NCBI GenBank assembly: GCA_020832345.1
Contig: JAFIEY010000025.1
Span: 1-41,061 of the forward strand
Direction: 5' to 3'
Length of the DNA: 41,061 nt
Source of the DNA: Cryomorphaceae bacterium
GTDB lineage: Bacteria; Bacteroidota; Bacteroidia; Flavobacteriales; Schleiferiaceae
In this document: in pieces, positions 31,954 to 39,586 of the stretch
How the letters are laid out: each line of letters starts with the position of its first letter
Position numbering within the stretch: the stretch's first letter is position 1
The notes under the pieces: generated by a model
Databases searched by the model: none
The model's input: the letters and a program-made list of their open reading frames with translations, nothing else
Told to the model about the DNA's origin: nothing
Translations under genes and position numbers: made by a program

Positions 31954-32982
31954 ATGGCCCAACCACTCGACGATATTTTGACCATCGACATTCACACCCA
32001 TATTCTCCCCAAGGACATCCCCGATTTCAAAAGCAGGTTTGGATATGGCGGTTTTATCCATCTGGACCACCACAAGCCCTGTTGCGCGAGAATGATGAAG
32101 GACGACCATTTTTTTCGAGAAATTGAAGACAATTGCTGGGACGCCGAAGCACGCCTCAAGGAATGTGGACACCACCATGTAGATGTTCAGGTTTTAAGCA
32201 CCGTACCCGTTATGTTTTCCTATTGGGCAAAACCCCACCACGCCATGGAAGTGGCCAGATTTATCAACGACCATATCGCGGAAATCGTCGATCGATACCC
32301 CAAGCGTTTTGTGGGATTGGGAACACTCCCCATGCAATCGCCAGAACTCGCCATTGAGGAATTGGAAAGATGTAAGAAAATCGGATTACGCGGGATTGAA
32401 ATTGGCACTCACATCAACGACTGGAACCTCGATGCCCCCGAATTATTCCCCGTATTTGAAGCTTGTCAGGAATTGGACATGGCCGTATTTGTCCATCCCT
32501 GGGACATGATGAGTAAAGAAAAAATGCCAAAATACTGGTTGCCGTGGTTGGTTGGCATGCCGGCTGAAAGTTCACTGGCAATATGCTCCCTAATATTCGG
32601 CGGCGTATTTGAGCGACTGCCCAATCTCCGGGTAGCCATTGCCCACGGCGGCGGATCATTCCCGGCCACCATCGGGCGGATTGGTCACGGATTCGACGTG
32701 CGTCCGGATCTTTGCGCCGTTGACAATCCCGTTCACCCCAAAGAATATTTGGGTAAATTTTGGCTCGATTCGCTGGTACACGACCACGATATGCTCAACT
32801 ACATCGTCAAATTAATGGGTTCCGATAAAGTTGCCTTGGGCACAGACTACCCATTTCCACTTGGAGAACTAAGTCCGGGAAAACTCATCAAAACTGCAGG
32901 ATACGACACCGCAACCACAGAAAATCTGCTTCATGGTGCGGCGCTCAGCTGGCTCAACATGAACAAGTCACAATTTAAATAA
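31954..32982 (+). CDS. ACMSD-like amidohydrolase (2-amino-3-carboxymuconate-6-semialdehyde decarboxylase)
   Basis: 342 residues, close to the roughly 335 of known ACMSD enzymes. Metal-ligand pattern of this amidohydrolase subfamily: HTH at 14-16 (IDIHTHILP), His in VFVHPWDMM, AHGGGSFP and the catalytic-site Asp in LGTDYPFPLG. Other conserved parts are VQVLSTVPVMFSYWA and RFVGLGTLPMQSPELAIEEL. The known reaction decarboxylates ACMS in tryptophan (kynurenine) or 2-nitrobenzoate breakdown and diverts it from NAD synthesis. No other kynurenine gene lies in the window, so the substrate is inferred from similarity. Cytoplasmic. It has a weak TTG-N21-TAATTTCA promoter at 31894-31925. The AI-2E transporter gene follows after 9 bases. 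Confidence 0.82.
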   Translation: MAQPLDDILTIDIHTHILPKDIPDFKSRFGYGGFIHLDHHKPCCARMMKDDHFFREIEDNCWDAEARLKECGHHHVDVQVLSTVPVMFSYWAKPHHAMEVARFINDHIAEIVDRYPKRFVGLGTLPMQSPELAIEELERCKKIGLRGIEIGTHINDWNLDAPELFPVFEACQELDMAVFVHPWDMMSKEKMPKYWLPWLVGMPAESSLAICSLIFGGVFERLPNLRVAIAHGGGSFPATIGRIGHGFDVRPDLCAVDNPVHPKEYLGKFWLDSLVHDHDMLNYIVKLMGSDKVALGTDYPFPLGELSPGKLIKTAGYDTATTENLLHGAALSWLNMNKSQFK

Positions 32983-32991
32983 ACCAAAAAC

Positions 32992-34140
32992 GTGGCATCA
33001 CCAGACAACAAAAATTTTGACGGAAGTTATTCCTCAATGAGCCCCACCACCCGAAAAGTATTGGGCTGGATAGGGTTTACCCTGCTTTTATTGTTGATTT
33101 ACGTTTCGTGGGGAATCGTAAAATACGTGCTTATTTCATTTATATTGAGCATCATTCTCAACCCGCTAATGCGCTTGCTCGACAAATTGCGAATTGGCAA
33201 ACGCCGACTCAACAACAATCTAAAGGCAATTATCGGCTTGGTGGCCATTGTATTGGTTTTCGGGGGCATCATTTCCATTTTCGCCCCGAAAATTCTTCAG
33301 GAATTCAAAACCATTTCCAACATCAAATTGGAAGACATCAACGAGTCGCTGGAGTATCCATTACAAATGATAGACGAATTTGTCATAAAGTACAACCTCA
33401 CAACCGAAGAAGACTTTAACAGCAAAAAATACGTAGAAAAAGAGATTTTTGATTTGGTGGGCGCCGGAAGAGTTACCGCCGTATTCACCAACCTAGCCTC
33501 GGGCATCGGCAACGTATTTATCGCGATATTCTCCACATTCTTCATCACCTTCTTTTTCCTTCGCGAGCGAGATCTATTATCGGACACCATCATTTCCATT
33601 ACCCCGGAAAAACTCATTCCGAAAGTGGAGAGCATCATGAAAAAAACCCGAAACTCGCTCAGTCGTTACTTTATCGGTGTTTTAATTCAAGTAACATTGG
33701 TCGCCACGGTCGTCACTTCGGGTCTGGCCATATTCGGCGTTGAAAACGCCCTTTTAATCGGGGTCTTTGCCGGACTCATAAACATCATTCCCTATTTGGG
33801 ACCAACGCTGGGAGCCATATTTGGAATATTTGTCGCACTTACCACCAATTTGGATATCGACTACTCAACCCAACTCATGCCCTTTATTTTAAAAATAGTA
33901 AGTGTTTTTGCCGTGGTGCAAATGATGGATAATTTTTTGTTCCAACCCTTTATTTTCTCCAATTCGGTCAATGCCCATCCCCTGGAGATATTTTTGGTGA
34001 TCATGGTTTCCGCGAGCATTGCAGGAATCACGGGAATGATTGTAGCGGTGCCGGTTTACGCCTTTTTGCGGATCGTGTTACGGGAATTCTTTTCAGAGTT
34101 TAAAGCCATTCGGGAAATCACCAAAAAGGTGGATCAATGA
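32992..34140 (+). CDS. AI-2E family transporter (PerM/TqsA-like)
   Basis: 382 residues with about 7-8 membrane segments and a soluble insert between them (about 100-165). Family features are the N-terminal hairpin (FILSIILNPLMRLLDKL), the segment ISTFFITFFFLRERDLL, GLINIIPYLGPTLGAIFGIF (the conserved NIIPYLGP core) and the C-terminal IFLVIMVSASIAGITGMIVAVPVYAF region. Members export autoinducer-2-like or other small solutes, or act as sodium/proton antiporters; the substrate cannot be told. The annotated start is GTG 32992; ATG 33040 (17 codons in) is an alternative that still leaves the first membrane segment intact. Probably co-transcribed with the ACMSD-like gene. Confidence 0.87.
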   Translation: MASPDNKNFDGSYSSMSPTTRKVLGWIGFTLLLLLIYVSWGIVKYVLISFILSIILNPLMRLLDKLRIGKRRLNNNLKAIIGLVAIVLVFGGIISIFAPKILQEFKTISNIKLEDINESLEYPLQMIDEFVIKYNLTTEEDFNSKKYVEKEIFDLVGAGRVTAVFTNLASGIGNVFIAIFSTFFITFFFLRERDLLSDTIISITPEKLIPKVESIMKKTRNSLSRYFIGVLIQVTLVATVVTSGLAIFGVENALLIGVFAGLINIIPYLGPTLGAIFGIFVALTTNLDIDYSTQLMPFILKIVSVFAVVQMMDNFLFQPFIFSNSVNAHPLEIFLVIMVSASIAGITGMIVAVPVYAFLRIVLREFFSEFKAIREITKKVDQ

Positions 34141-34218
34141 CACTTCGCACATATTATAATAATCGCGTGTTTACTCCGCTGGTTTAATCGTGTTATTTTA
34201 TGGAATGTCAAAATATCC

Positions 34219-34366
34219 AATAGTGAATCAGCTCCAAAAAGTCCCTTTCTGCCAAAATCTTCCTTTTCGATGTATTTTATAACTCTCACTAACAGCCAAT
34301 TAGCTCCAATTCAAGAATCCCATCGATTTTGATTGAAATCATCCTTTTTGGAGTGGACTCAATAGT
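34219..34366. mobile_element. MITE-like element copy 5 (136 bp) with target duplication
   Basis: Element 34225-34360 flanked by the perfect 6-bp repeat AATAGT (34219-34224 and 34361-34366). Left end GAATCAGCTCCAAAAAG, right end CTTTTTGGAGTGGACTC. The middle has the TCACTAACAGCCAATTAGC variant also seen in copy 3. It lies between two converging genes, 8 bases beyond the stop codon at 34375. Confidence 0.88.
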
Positions 34367-34374
34367 ACATTTCC

Positions 34375-34917
34375 TTAGGAAAACAATTTCTCCATCCGCT
34401 CCATTCTAATGTTTGCGAGGCCGCGCTTGTGGCAAACCACCCCGATAAAAAAAGAGACTAAAGCCATGGCGTAAAACCAAGAATTCAGGGAGATGGCCAT
34501 TGCAATGGCTACGATGGCAAAAAACCAAAAGATAAAGCTCCACGCCAGCCAACTGCTAGCAGAACTAAAAAAAACACCGATCAAATCACCAATAGAATCC
34601 CAAATGGGGTAGGTTTTCAAAATCTTTATCAATTGATTTTTAGAAGCTTCCTCTTCCAGGATTTGCTTTGCCAACCGCTCTTGTTGTTCGATGATTTTCA
34701 AATATTTTTGAGAAAGTGGCTTTCCGCTTTTTTCGCTTGCCAGCAATCGGTCGAGGAAAACGCGTCGATTTCCACTTAAAACCAAATACGCTGCAAGTGC
34801 AGATTCTTGCTGCGCTTCATCGGAAAAAAACAACCGATTGAATTTTTTGTAAACCGTGTATTTTGATGCCGACTTGGCAACATTTAGATTAGCGTAATGA
34901 TTTTGGAAACTGGGCAT
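34375..34917 (-). CDS. Membrane protein with degenerate J-domain-like N-terminus
   Basis: 180 residues. The first 60 follow the spacing of a DnaJ J-domain (NHYANLNVAKSASKYTVYKK, then ESALAAYLVLSGNRRVFLDR, compare the YxxLGV...AYxxLSDxxxRxxYD pattern), but the diagnostic HPD tripeptide is absent. Residues 75-105 form a charged coiled-coil-like helix. Two hydrophobic segments (about 123-142 and 146-162) anchor it in the membrane, and a basic tail follows. I infer a tail-anchored J-like adaptor that cannot stimulate DnaK in the normal way; this is a reading of the pattern, not a proven homology. No close neighbour suggests a pathway. MITE copy 5 lies just downstream. Confidence 0.6.
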   Translation of the reverse strand: MPSFQNHYANLNVAKSASKYTVYKKFNRLFFSDEAQQESALAAYLVLSGNRRVFLDRLLASEKSGKPLSQKYLKIIEQQERLAKQILEEEASKNQLIKILKTYPIWDSIGDLIGVFFSSASSWLAWSFIFWFFAIVAIAMAISLNSWFYAMALVSFFIGVVCHKRGLANIRMERMEKLFS

Positions 34918-35011
34918 ATTTAAAATTTTTTACCATGTATAATTTTGGAAGAGAATCCCAAAAAAATAGATGTTTGCACACTTTATAAGAGCACTATTTT
35001 TAGCATTATTG

Positions 35012-35148
35012 AAGATTGAGTCTGCGCTAAAAAGTCCCTTTCTCCCAAAATCTTCCTTGTCGATAGACTTTTGAATCCTCACTTGCTCCGGTTCAAAAAT
35101 CCCCTCGATTTTGATTGAGATCATTCTTTTTAGAGTGGACTCAAGATT
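35012..35148. mobile_element. MITE-like element copy 6 (125 bp) with target duplication
   Basis: Element 35018-35142 flanked by the perfect 6-bp repeat AAGATT (35012-35017 and 35143-35148). It is nearly identical in length and middle to copy 2, including the TTTTGAATCC/GGTTCAAAA hairpin. It sits 9 bases beyond the stop codon of the DUF4143 ATPase gene. A 64-codon ORF that runs through it is an artefact of the repeat. Confidence 0.9.
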
Positions 35149-35157
35149 GATCCAAAT

Positions 35158-36474
35158 TTACAACTTATGAAAGCGTTTAATCAAATCCCTGGTGTAATCT
35201 ACCATAAAATGAGGAATATTAATTAGCCCATCACTTAAATTGAGGTTTCTCAGGGAAAACCGAATTCTAATCTGCGGGTTAAATTTTTGGTGAAATACCG
35301 CCATGCTTCTGCTTTTTATATTTTCCTCGCTTTTCACCTCTATAGGGAAAATTTCGTTTTCGTGTTGGATCAAAAAATCAATTTCCGCAGTATTCCCGGA
35401 TGTCCAATAACGCGGAGCAACCTCAAATTGCGTAACCAGACTTTGAAGAATAAAATTTTCTGTTAATGCACCTTTATATTCGGTAAACAATCTGTTACCT
35501 TCAGCATACGCGAGCGGTGACAATTTTGACAATCTTCGAATTATTCCAATATCCAATGCATACAATTTAAAAGCCCCGGGATGATCGTATGCAGAAAGTG
35601 GAATCCCTGGTTTGGCGGATAAAACCACCCGATGTACCAAACCGGATTGAATGAGCCATTGAATAGCATCTTTATATTCTCTAGCACGCGCCCCTGAGCG
35701 AACCAATCGAAAGACGAATTTTTTGTTCTCTTTTGAAAGTTGGGCAGGTATTGATTCGAAGACATGTGTGATTTTCGACACATCATGCATTACCGGATGT
35801 TTAGCAAAATCACCTTGGTATGAAAGAATTAAATTTTGAAGGATTTGTTCCGAATTTTCAAAAGTCCTATCCTGAATATAGGATTTTACAACTGCCGGCA
35901 TTCCTCCTGTGACCATATATTTTTTAAAATTGTCCAACAAATCATTATAAAACAATTCCGGTATAGGTTCAAAATCATTAATTTGCTCTAAGTATTTAAA
36001 CGACTTTTCATCAAAATAAGGGATCACTTCACGAAACGTCATTGGGTAAAGAGTCAAAAACTCCACCTTTCCAACCGGAAAAGAAAAACCTGAATGCAGT
36101 AATATTCCCAGAAGAGACCCTGCACAAATAACGGGCAGTTCTGGTTTATTTTCCGAAAAATATTTTAGGGTATTTAAAGCTTTAGGACATTCCTGAATCT
36201 CGTCCAAAATAAGTAGCGTATCAGTGTCGATATCAACACCACTAATAATAGATAACGCATCGAGAATTCGGTTAACATCCTTGTTTTTCTCAAAAAACTC
36301 ATTTAACTCGGGTCGCTCATCAAAGTTGAAATAAGCATACTTAGAGAAATGGTTTTCACCAAACCAACGCATCAGATATGTTTTACCAACCTGCCTCGCA
36401 CCTTTTATAATAAGCGGAAGTCGATTGGGCTTGTCTTTCCAAGCCAACAAATGTGTTTCTATAGCTCTTCTCAT
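35158..36474 (-). CDS. AAA_14/DUF4143 family ATPase
   Basis: 438 residues from ATG 36474. The N-terminal ATPase domain has Walker A GARQVGKT (25-32) and Walker B TLLILDEIQE (86-95), then AGSLLGILL (sensor region). The C-terminal DUF4143 domain (about 195-400) includes YRYWTSGN-like WTSGNTAEIDFLIQ followed by EIFPIEVKSEE, a D...E-V-K pattern like restriction-endonuclease folds. This common bacterial family has no settled role; links to DNA or toxin-like functions are speculative. An in-frame GTG at 36516 would add 14 residues but overlaps the -7 box at 36505-36512, so I prefer 36474. MITE copy 6 lies just past the stop. Confidence 0.85.
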   Translation of the reverse strand: MRRAIETHLLAWKDKPNRLPLIIKGARQVGKTYLMRWFGENHFSKYAYFNFDERPELNEFFEKNKDVNRILDALSIISGVDIDTDTLLILDEIQECPKALNTLKYFSENKPELPVICAGSLLGILLHSGFSFPVGKVEFLTLYPMTFREVIPYFDEKSFKYLEQINDFEPIPELFYNDLLDNFKKYMVTGGMPAVVKSYIQDRTFENSEQILQNLILSYQGDFAKHPVMHDVSKITHVFESIPAQLSKENKKFVFRLVRSGARAREYKDAIQWLIQSGLVHRVVLSAKPGIPLSAYDHPGAFKLYALDIGIIRRLSKLSPLAYAEGNRLFTEYKGALTENFILQSLVTQFEVAPRYWTSGNTAEIDFLIQHENEIFPIEVKSEENIKSRSMAVFHQKFNPQIRIRFSLRNLNLSDGLINIPHFMVDYTRDLIKRFHKL

Positions 36475-36504
36475 AAATAAGTATGGAAAATGTGATTTAA
36501 AACA

Positions 36505-36512
36505 CAAATATA
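36505..36512 (-). promoter_or_regulatory. Bacteroidota -7 box for DUF4143 ATPase gene
   Basis: Minus strand reads TATATTTG, a perfect TAnnTTTG, about 31 bases before ATG 36474. It decides the start codon by excluding the GTG at 36516. Confidence 0.5.
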
Positions 36513-36569
36513 CCACTTATTATGTGATTGACGCGTTTGCTTTTTTAACCGCAAAGGGCGCAGCGCGGT

Positions 36570-36727
36570 TTTCAAAAAATACTTATGTTTTCTATGTGCC
36601 TATGTGGTAAAAAAAGAACCACGAAGTGGATCCCCAACCACATAGACACATAGAGCACATAGATTTTCACATAGTGTTTTTCAAAAAAACTTATGTTTTC
36701 TATGTGGTAAAATAAACCACGAAGTGG
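36570..36727. repeat. Direct and inverted repeat cluster (CTATGTG motifs)
   Basis: Two direct copies of a unit running TTTCAAAAAA, CTTATGTTTTCTATGTG, GTGGTAAAA and ACCACGAAGTGGA (about 36570-36630 and 36677-36727) flank a segment with ACCACATAGACACATAG (36637-36653). That segment is the inverted complement (16 of 17) of CTATGTGCCTATGTGGT (36592-36608). The whole could fold into alternative hairpins. It fills the divergent region between the ATPase and exonuclease genes; no gene is seen in it. Confidence 0.7.
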
Positions 36728-36786
36728 AGAAAAAAAACAAACTTCAAATTTGACTCCCCCTTAAAATATCCGAAAAGGTTTATTCC

Positions 36787-36794
36787 TATATTTG
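36787..36794 (+). promoter_or_regulatory. Bacteroidota -7 box for exonuclease gene
   Basis: TATATTTG, a perfect TAnnTTTG, about 23 bases before ATG 36817. Confidence 0.5.
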
Positions 36795-36816
36795 GAAAAA
36801 AAATTAGAACCCCGAA

Positions 36817-37425
36817 ATGAACTTCATCACCATCGACTTCGAGACCGCAACCTCCGCCAGAGACAGTCCGTGCGAATTGGGACTTACTTTTGTCGAAAAC
36901 AACCGCATCACAGATGTAAAGTCGTATTTAATCAAGCCCCTCTCCTATCCATACTTCGACTATTTCAACATAGGTATTCACGGCATAACCCCCAATGACG
37001 TAAAAGACGCCCCGGAATTTGACGAGTTATGGAGCGAAATAAGACCCATGATAGAAGGCCAATTCCTCATCGCCCACAACGCCGGATTTGACATGAGCGT
37101 ATTGCGAAAAACACTTGAATCCTATTACCTCCCCTTCCCGGAAATCGAATATGCGTGCAGTTACATTTTTTCCAAAAAAATATGGCTTGATTTACCCAGG
37201 TACGACCTCAAAACCCTTTGCACCTACAATCAAATCCCCTTTGTACACCATCGCGCAGGTAGCGACGCAGAAGCAACGGCCAAACTCTGTCTCAAAGCAT
37301 TTGAAGTCGCACAAATTGAATCTAAAGAAGACTTCCCCGCCAAACTCAGAACAACCTTGGGCAGACTTTATGAAGGTGGTTTTAAGCCGTCGAAAACTTT
37401 GCCGAAGAGAAAGAAGAAGGAATAG
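36817..37425 (+). CDS. DEDDh-type 3'-5' exonuclease (DnaQ-like)
   Basis: 202 residues. All acidic and His catalytic positions of the DEDDh group are visible: Asp7 and Glu9 in ITIDFETA (Exo I), Asp92 in AHNAGFDMSVL (Exo II), and His145 with Asp150 in HHRAGSDAEATA (Exo III). These bind two metal ions for 3'-5' hydrolysis of DNA or RNA. It is a stand-alone exonuclease of the size of DNA polymerase III epsilon without polymerase-binding features I can recognise. The C-terminal basic tail (KTLPKRKKKE) may bind nucleic acid. Monocistronic: own -7 box upstream, truncated MITE copy 7 downstream. Confidence 0.9.
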   Translation: MNFITIDFETATSARDSPCELGLTFVENNRITDVKSYLIKPLSYPYFDYFNIGIHGITPNDVKDAPEFDELWSEIRPMIEGQFLIAHNAGFDMSVLRKTLESYYLPFPEIEYACSYIFSKKIWLDLPRYDLKTLCTYNQIPFVHHRAGSDAEATAKLCLKAFEVAQIESKEDFPAKLRTTLGRLYEGGFKPSKTLPKRKKKE

Positions 37426-37450
37426 GAGGTTAAATGTAATTGTAAAACTT

Positions 37451-37503
37451 GAGACTGCTCCAAAAAGTCCCTTTCTGCCAAAATCTTCCTTGTTGGTGGA
37501 TTT
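37451..37503. repeat. MITE-like element copy 7, right part missing
   Basis: Left end GAGACTGCTCCAAAAAGTCC, then CTTTCTGCCAAAATCTTCCT, as in the full copies. Similarity stops soon after TGTTGGTGGATTT and no right terminal repeat is found. It begins 25 bases beyond the stop of the exonuclease gene. Confidence 0.7.
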
Positions 37504-37529
37504 CAGTTCAAATTTTGAATCAATTTGAC

Positions 37530-37835
37530 TTACCATTCCTTTAGGATTCCAACATTTACGATTAGCTCCATGTATTGTCCACTTTGAAGGACAAAATCTA
37601 AATCACTTTTTTCAAAATGAAAAACCGAGGTTATCACGGAGCAACTTCCTTTCTTCAGGTTGACTTTTTACCTTCCATTAATGTCTGTACTCAAGTTGAT
37701 TATCGTATCTACATCATGATTCCCAACTTACACATCTGCAAATGGCATTGTATATTCAATCACGGTTGTATTTGATACTTGTTTGCCAGATTTCATTTCC
37801 AATTCAAGAAGGCGGTTTCTAAACCCGCTACCCAT
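37530..37835 (-). pseudogene. Decayed ORF, one frame with two internal stops, family unknown
   Basis: Translating the minus strand in a single frame from ATG 37835 gives 102 codons interrupted by stops after 35 and 55 codons, ending at a third stop at 37530. The segments on each side look protein-like and alternate hydrophobic and polar residues (for example SNTTVIEYTMPFADV, NHDVDTIINLSTDINGR, SDLDFVLQSGQYMELIVNVG), as in a beta-rich domain. The frame stays open upstream of the ATG towards 37866. I do not recognise the family. It could also be chance open DNA. Confidence 0.35.
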
Positions 37836-37873
37836 GAAATTGAGTGCAGCATAAAACGGGTGAAAAAATAAGC

Positions 37874-39304
37874 TTATTCTGCTTGCATGCGGTAACGCGC
37901 GAATCTGATGGATTCGTGGTTTTGCACTTCACTATCGCGCTCGAGGGGGCGGTGGTATTGTGATATGGTATCGGGAAAGGACTCCAGCCAGCTGTTTTGC
38001 AAGAGGTAAATGGGCTCACCTTGAAAGGCGTCGCGCAATTGGTGCATGTTGTGTTTGGGGCCGGCCTGATGAGAAAAAAACCGCATGGAGGCATCGCCCC
38101 AGGCGCCCAGCACCATCACGTTCCAATAATCACCTATGTAGGTGGCGCCAGGTTCTAGCGGGAATGTTTTGGCTATGCCATTGGACATGCGCCCATGTGG
38201 CACGGTTGTTTTTCCTCCGTGTACCAGAATCAAGGCATCAGCGCTACCGCCCAAAACAGCCGCAATGGTGAGGCCGCCGATGATTTTTTTCCAACGTTGA
38301 TGTTTTTGTTCGGTTGTCCACAAAACAGCAAAAATGACCCCGACGACAAAGAGCATGCTGAAGTAGCGCACGTTGGTATCGTTGAGGTACACCCAAAAAG
38401 AGAGGATTCCGATGAGGAAAAGTCCCCAGAATCCGAAGTATAGTAAGAGGTGGTGAAAGTTTAGGTGGCGTATGGCCTTGGGCAATTCGCGCACGGAAAT
38501 AAACAGGATGAAGAACAGAAGGAGAACCAGACTGAAATTGGAAATGACGATGCTACTGCGCAGCCAAGAAAAACTCAATACTGCGTGGGTGGTATTGTGC
38601 AATACGCGCAGGAGGCTTTCGGAGAGTTGCGTCCACGTTACAAATAGTTTTTCGGAAAACACCGGAATTTTGGCCGAGTTGTTTTTTGCAGCAAGGATGA
38701 GCATGGCGGGTGGAATGGCGCCAAAAAGCGCCGGGAGTAAGCCTTTGGCAAAGTACCCCCTTCTAATCAGCAGTAAACCCATGATGGGGAGAGTGACGAC
38801 GGCGGTTTGCCCCAGCCAAATGGATAAGACGAGCAGGAAGGCCGCGCCAAATACCCGGAGAAAAGAAGGTTCACCTTTCACCAATAAAAAGAAAGCCGCG
38901 CCCCAAAGTAGAAGTTGCACGTGATACGGTTGAGCAAAGATGATGACGGTGCTGAAAGCGATGGGCGGCAGCAAAATGGCACATGCAAGAAGTAGGCGCC
39001 ACCCTTTGTGGGCCACCAGTCGGCTCCAGTAATACCATGCTCCAACACTAACGGCTATTTGCAAAACGGTGAGTACCCAGATGGCCGGAAAAAGTTTGGT
39101 AAATGGTGCCGCCAGCATGGGTAGAAAACTCCCGAGTCGGTCTTGCCCCCAGTAATACAAGCTATTTGAAAAAGTAAAGTGCCGTGCCATCAAGCAATAT
39201 ATTCCTTGGTCTGCATTTAGCAAGGGAAAGAACCCTCCGCCATAGGTGAAGAACGACAGCAGGATTATGATGGTGAGAAGGATTCTGTACACAGTATTGC
39301 TCAT
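37874..39304 (-). CDS. GT-C superfamily-like polytopic membrane glycosyltransferase
   Basis: 476 residues from ATG 39304, with about 10-12 membrane segments and a soluble C-terminal part (about 385-476). The first external loop carries LLNADQGIYCLMARHF with Asp32, the acidic position expected of GT-C enzymes (ArnT/PMT-like), which transfer sugars from polyprenyl-phosphate donors outside the membrane. The family assignment rests on topology and this loop only. A longer reading to 39586 exists, but its first 94 residues are not protein-like and a TAAGTTTG -7 box at 39310-39317 sits directly before ATG 39304, implying a leaderless transcript. The C-terminal region with GDYWNVMVLGAWGD is likely periplasmic. 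Confidence 0.65.
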   Translation of the reverse strand: MSNTVYRILLTIIILLSFFTYGGGFFPLLNADQGIYCLMARHFTFSNSLYYWGQDRLGSFLPMLAAPFTKLFPAIWVLTVLQIAVSVGAWYYWSRLVAHKGWRLLLACAILLPPIAFSTVIIFAQPYHVQLLLWGAAFFLLVKGEPSFLRVFGAAFLLVLSIWLGQTAVVTLPIMGLLLIRRGYFAKGLLPALFGAIPPAMLILAAKNNSAKIPVFSEKLFVTWTQLSESLLRVLHNTTHAVLSFSWLRSSIVISNFSLVLLLFFILFISVRELPKAIRHLNFHHLLLYFGFWGLFLIGILSFWVYLNDTNVRYFSMLFVVGVIFAVLWTTEQKHQRWKKIIGGLTIAAVLGGSADALILVHGGKTTVPHGRMSNGIAKTFPLEPGATYIGDYWNVMVLGAWGDASMRFFSHQAGPKHNMHQLRDAFQGEPIYLLQNSWLESFPDTISQYHRPLERDSEVQNHESIRFARYRMQAE

Positions 39305-39309
39305 AGGGG

Positions 39310-39317
39310 CAAACTTA
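39310..39317 (-). promoter_or_regulatory. Bacteroidota -7 box, probable leaderless transcript
   Basis: Minus strand reads TAAGTTTG, a perfect TAnnTTTG, ending 5 bases before ATG 39304. Transcription would start at or within a base or two of the start codon. Confidence 0.5.
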
Positions 39318-39586
39318 CAAACGGGAGCGGTTGTTTTTATTTGGGAAGTGGTATTTTTAACTGCAAAGGTTATTACAATACATTTGTGCTTGCGCCTATA
39401 AACGCAACGGAAATGATTGAAGGGGATGTGAGGATTGAAAAGGGGGTGGAGGTTGAGTTTAAATTTGAATTGGGCTGGTTTTGGGGGGAGGGTGCAAAAT
39501 CGCTTCGGCACGTTGAGAGGCCCTCCCTGATCGCATTTGCTGGTTGGGTTATTTACGTAATGGACTTTAGTTTTTTGCAAATTCAA

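Larger units (their letters stand above)
37426..37873. other. 448-base region with truncated MITE and decayed ORF
   Basis: Contains MITE copy 7 (37451 to about 37503) and, on the minus strand, the decayed reading frame at 37530-37835. No intact gene is seen. Confidence 0.6.

Noticed and set aside
34930-35124. 64-codon minus-strand ORF reading MISIKIEGIFEPEQV and KEDFGRKGLFSADS
   Set aside because: It lies almost wholly inside MITE copy 6. The same protein-like string recurs in fragments at other copies and is broken in copies 3 and 5, so it is an artefact of the repeat that is likely to be mis-annotated in databases.
37192-37536. 114-codon minus-strand ORF containing KEDFGRKGLFGAVSS
   Set aside because: It runs through MITE copy 7 and antisense to the exonuclease gene; the codon pattern belongs to the repeat and to the opposite strand.
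39305-39586. 94-residue N-terminal extension of the GT-C protein
   Set aside because: It is not protein-like, covers a perfect -7 box at 39310-39317, and precedes a normal membrane-protein start at 39304.
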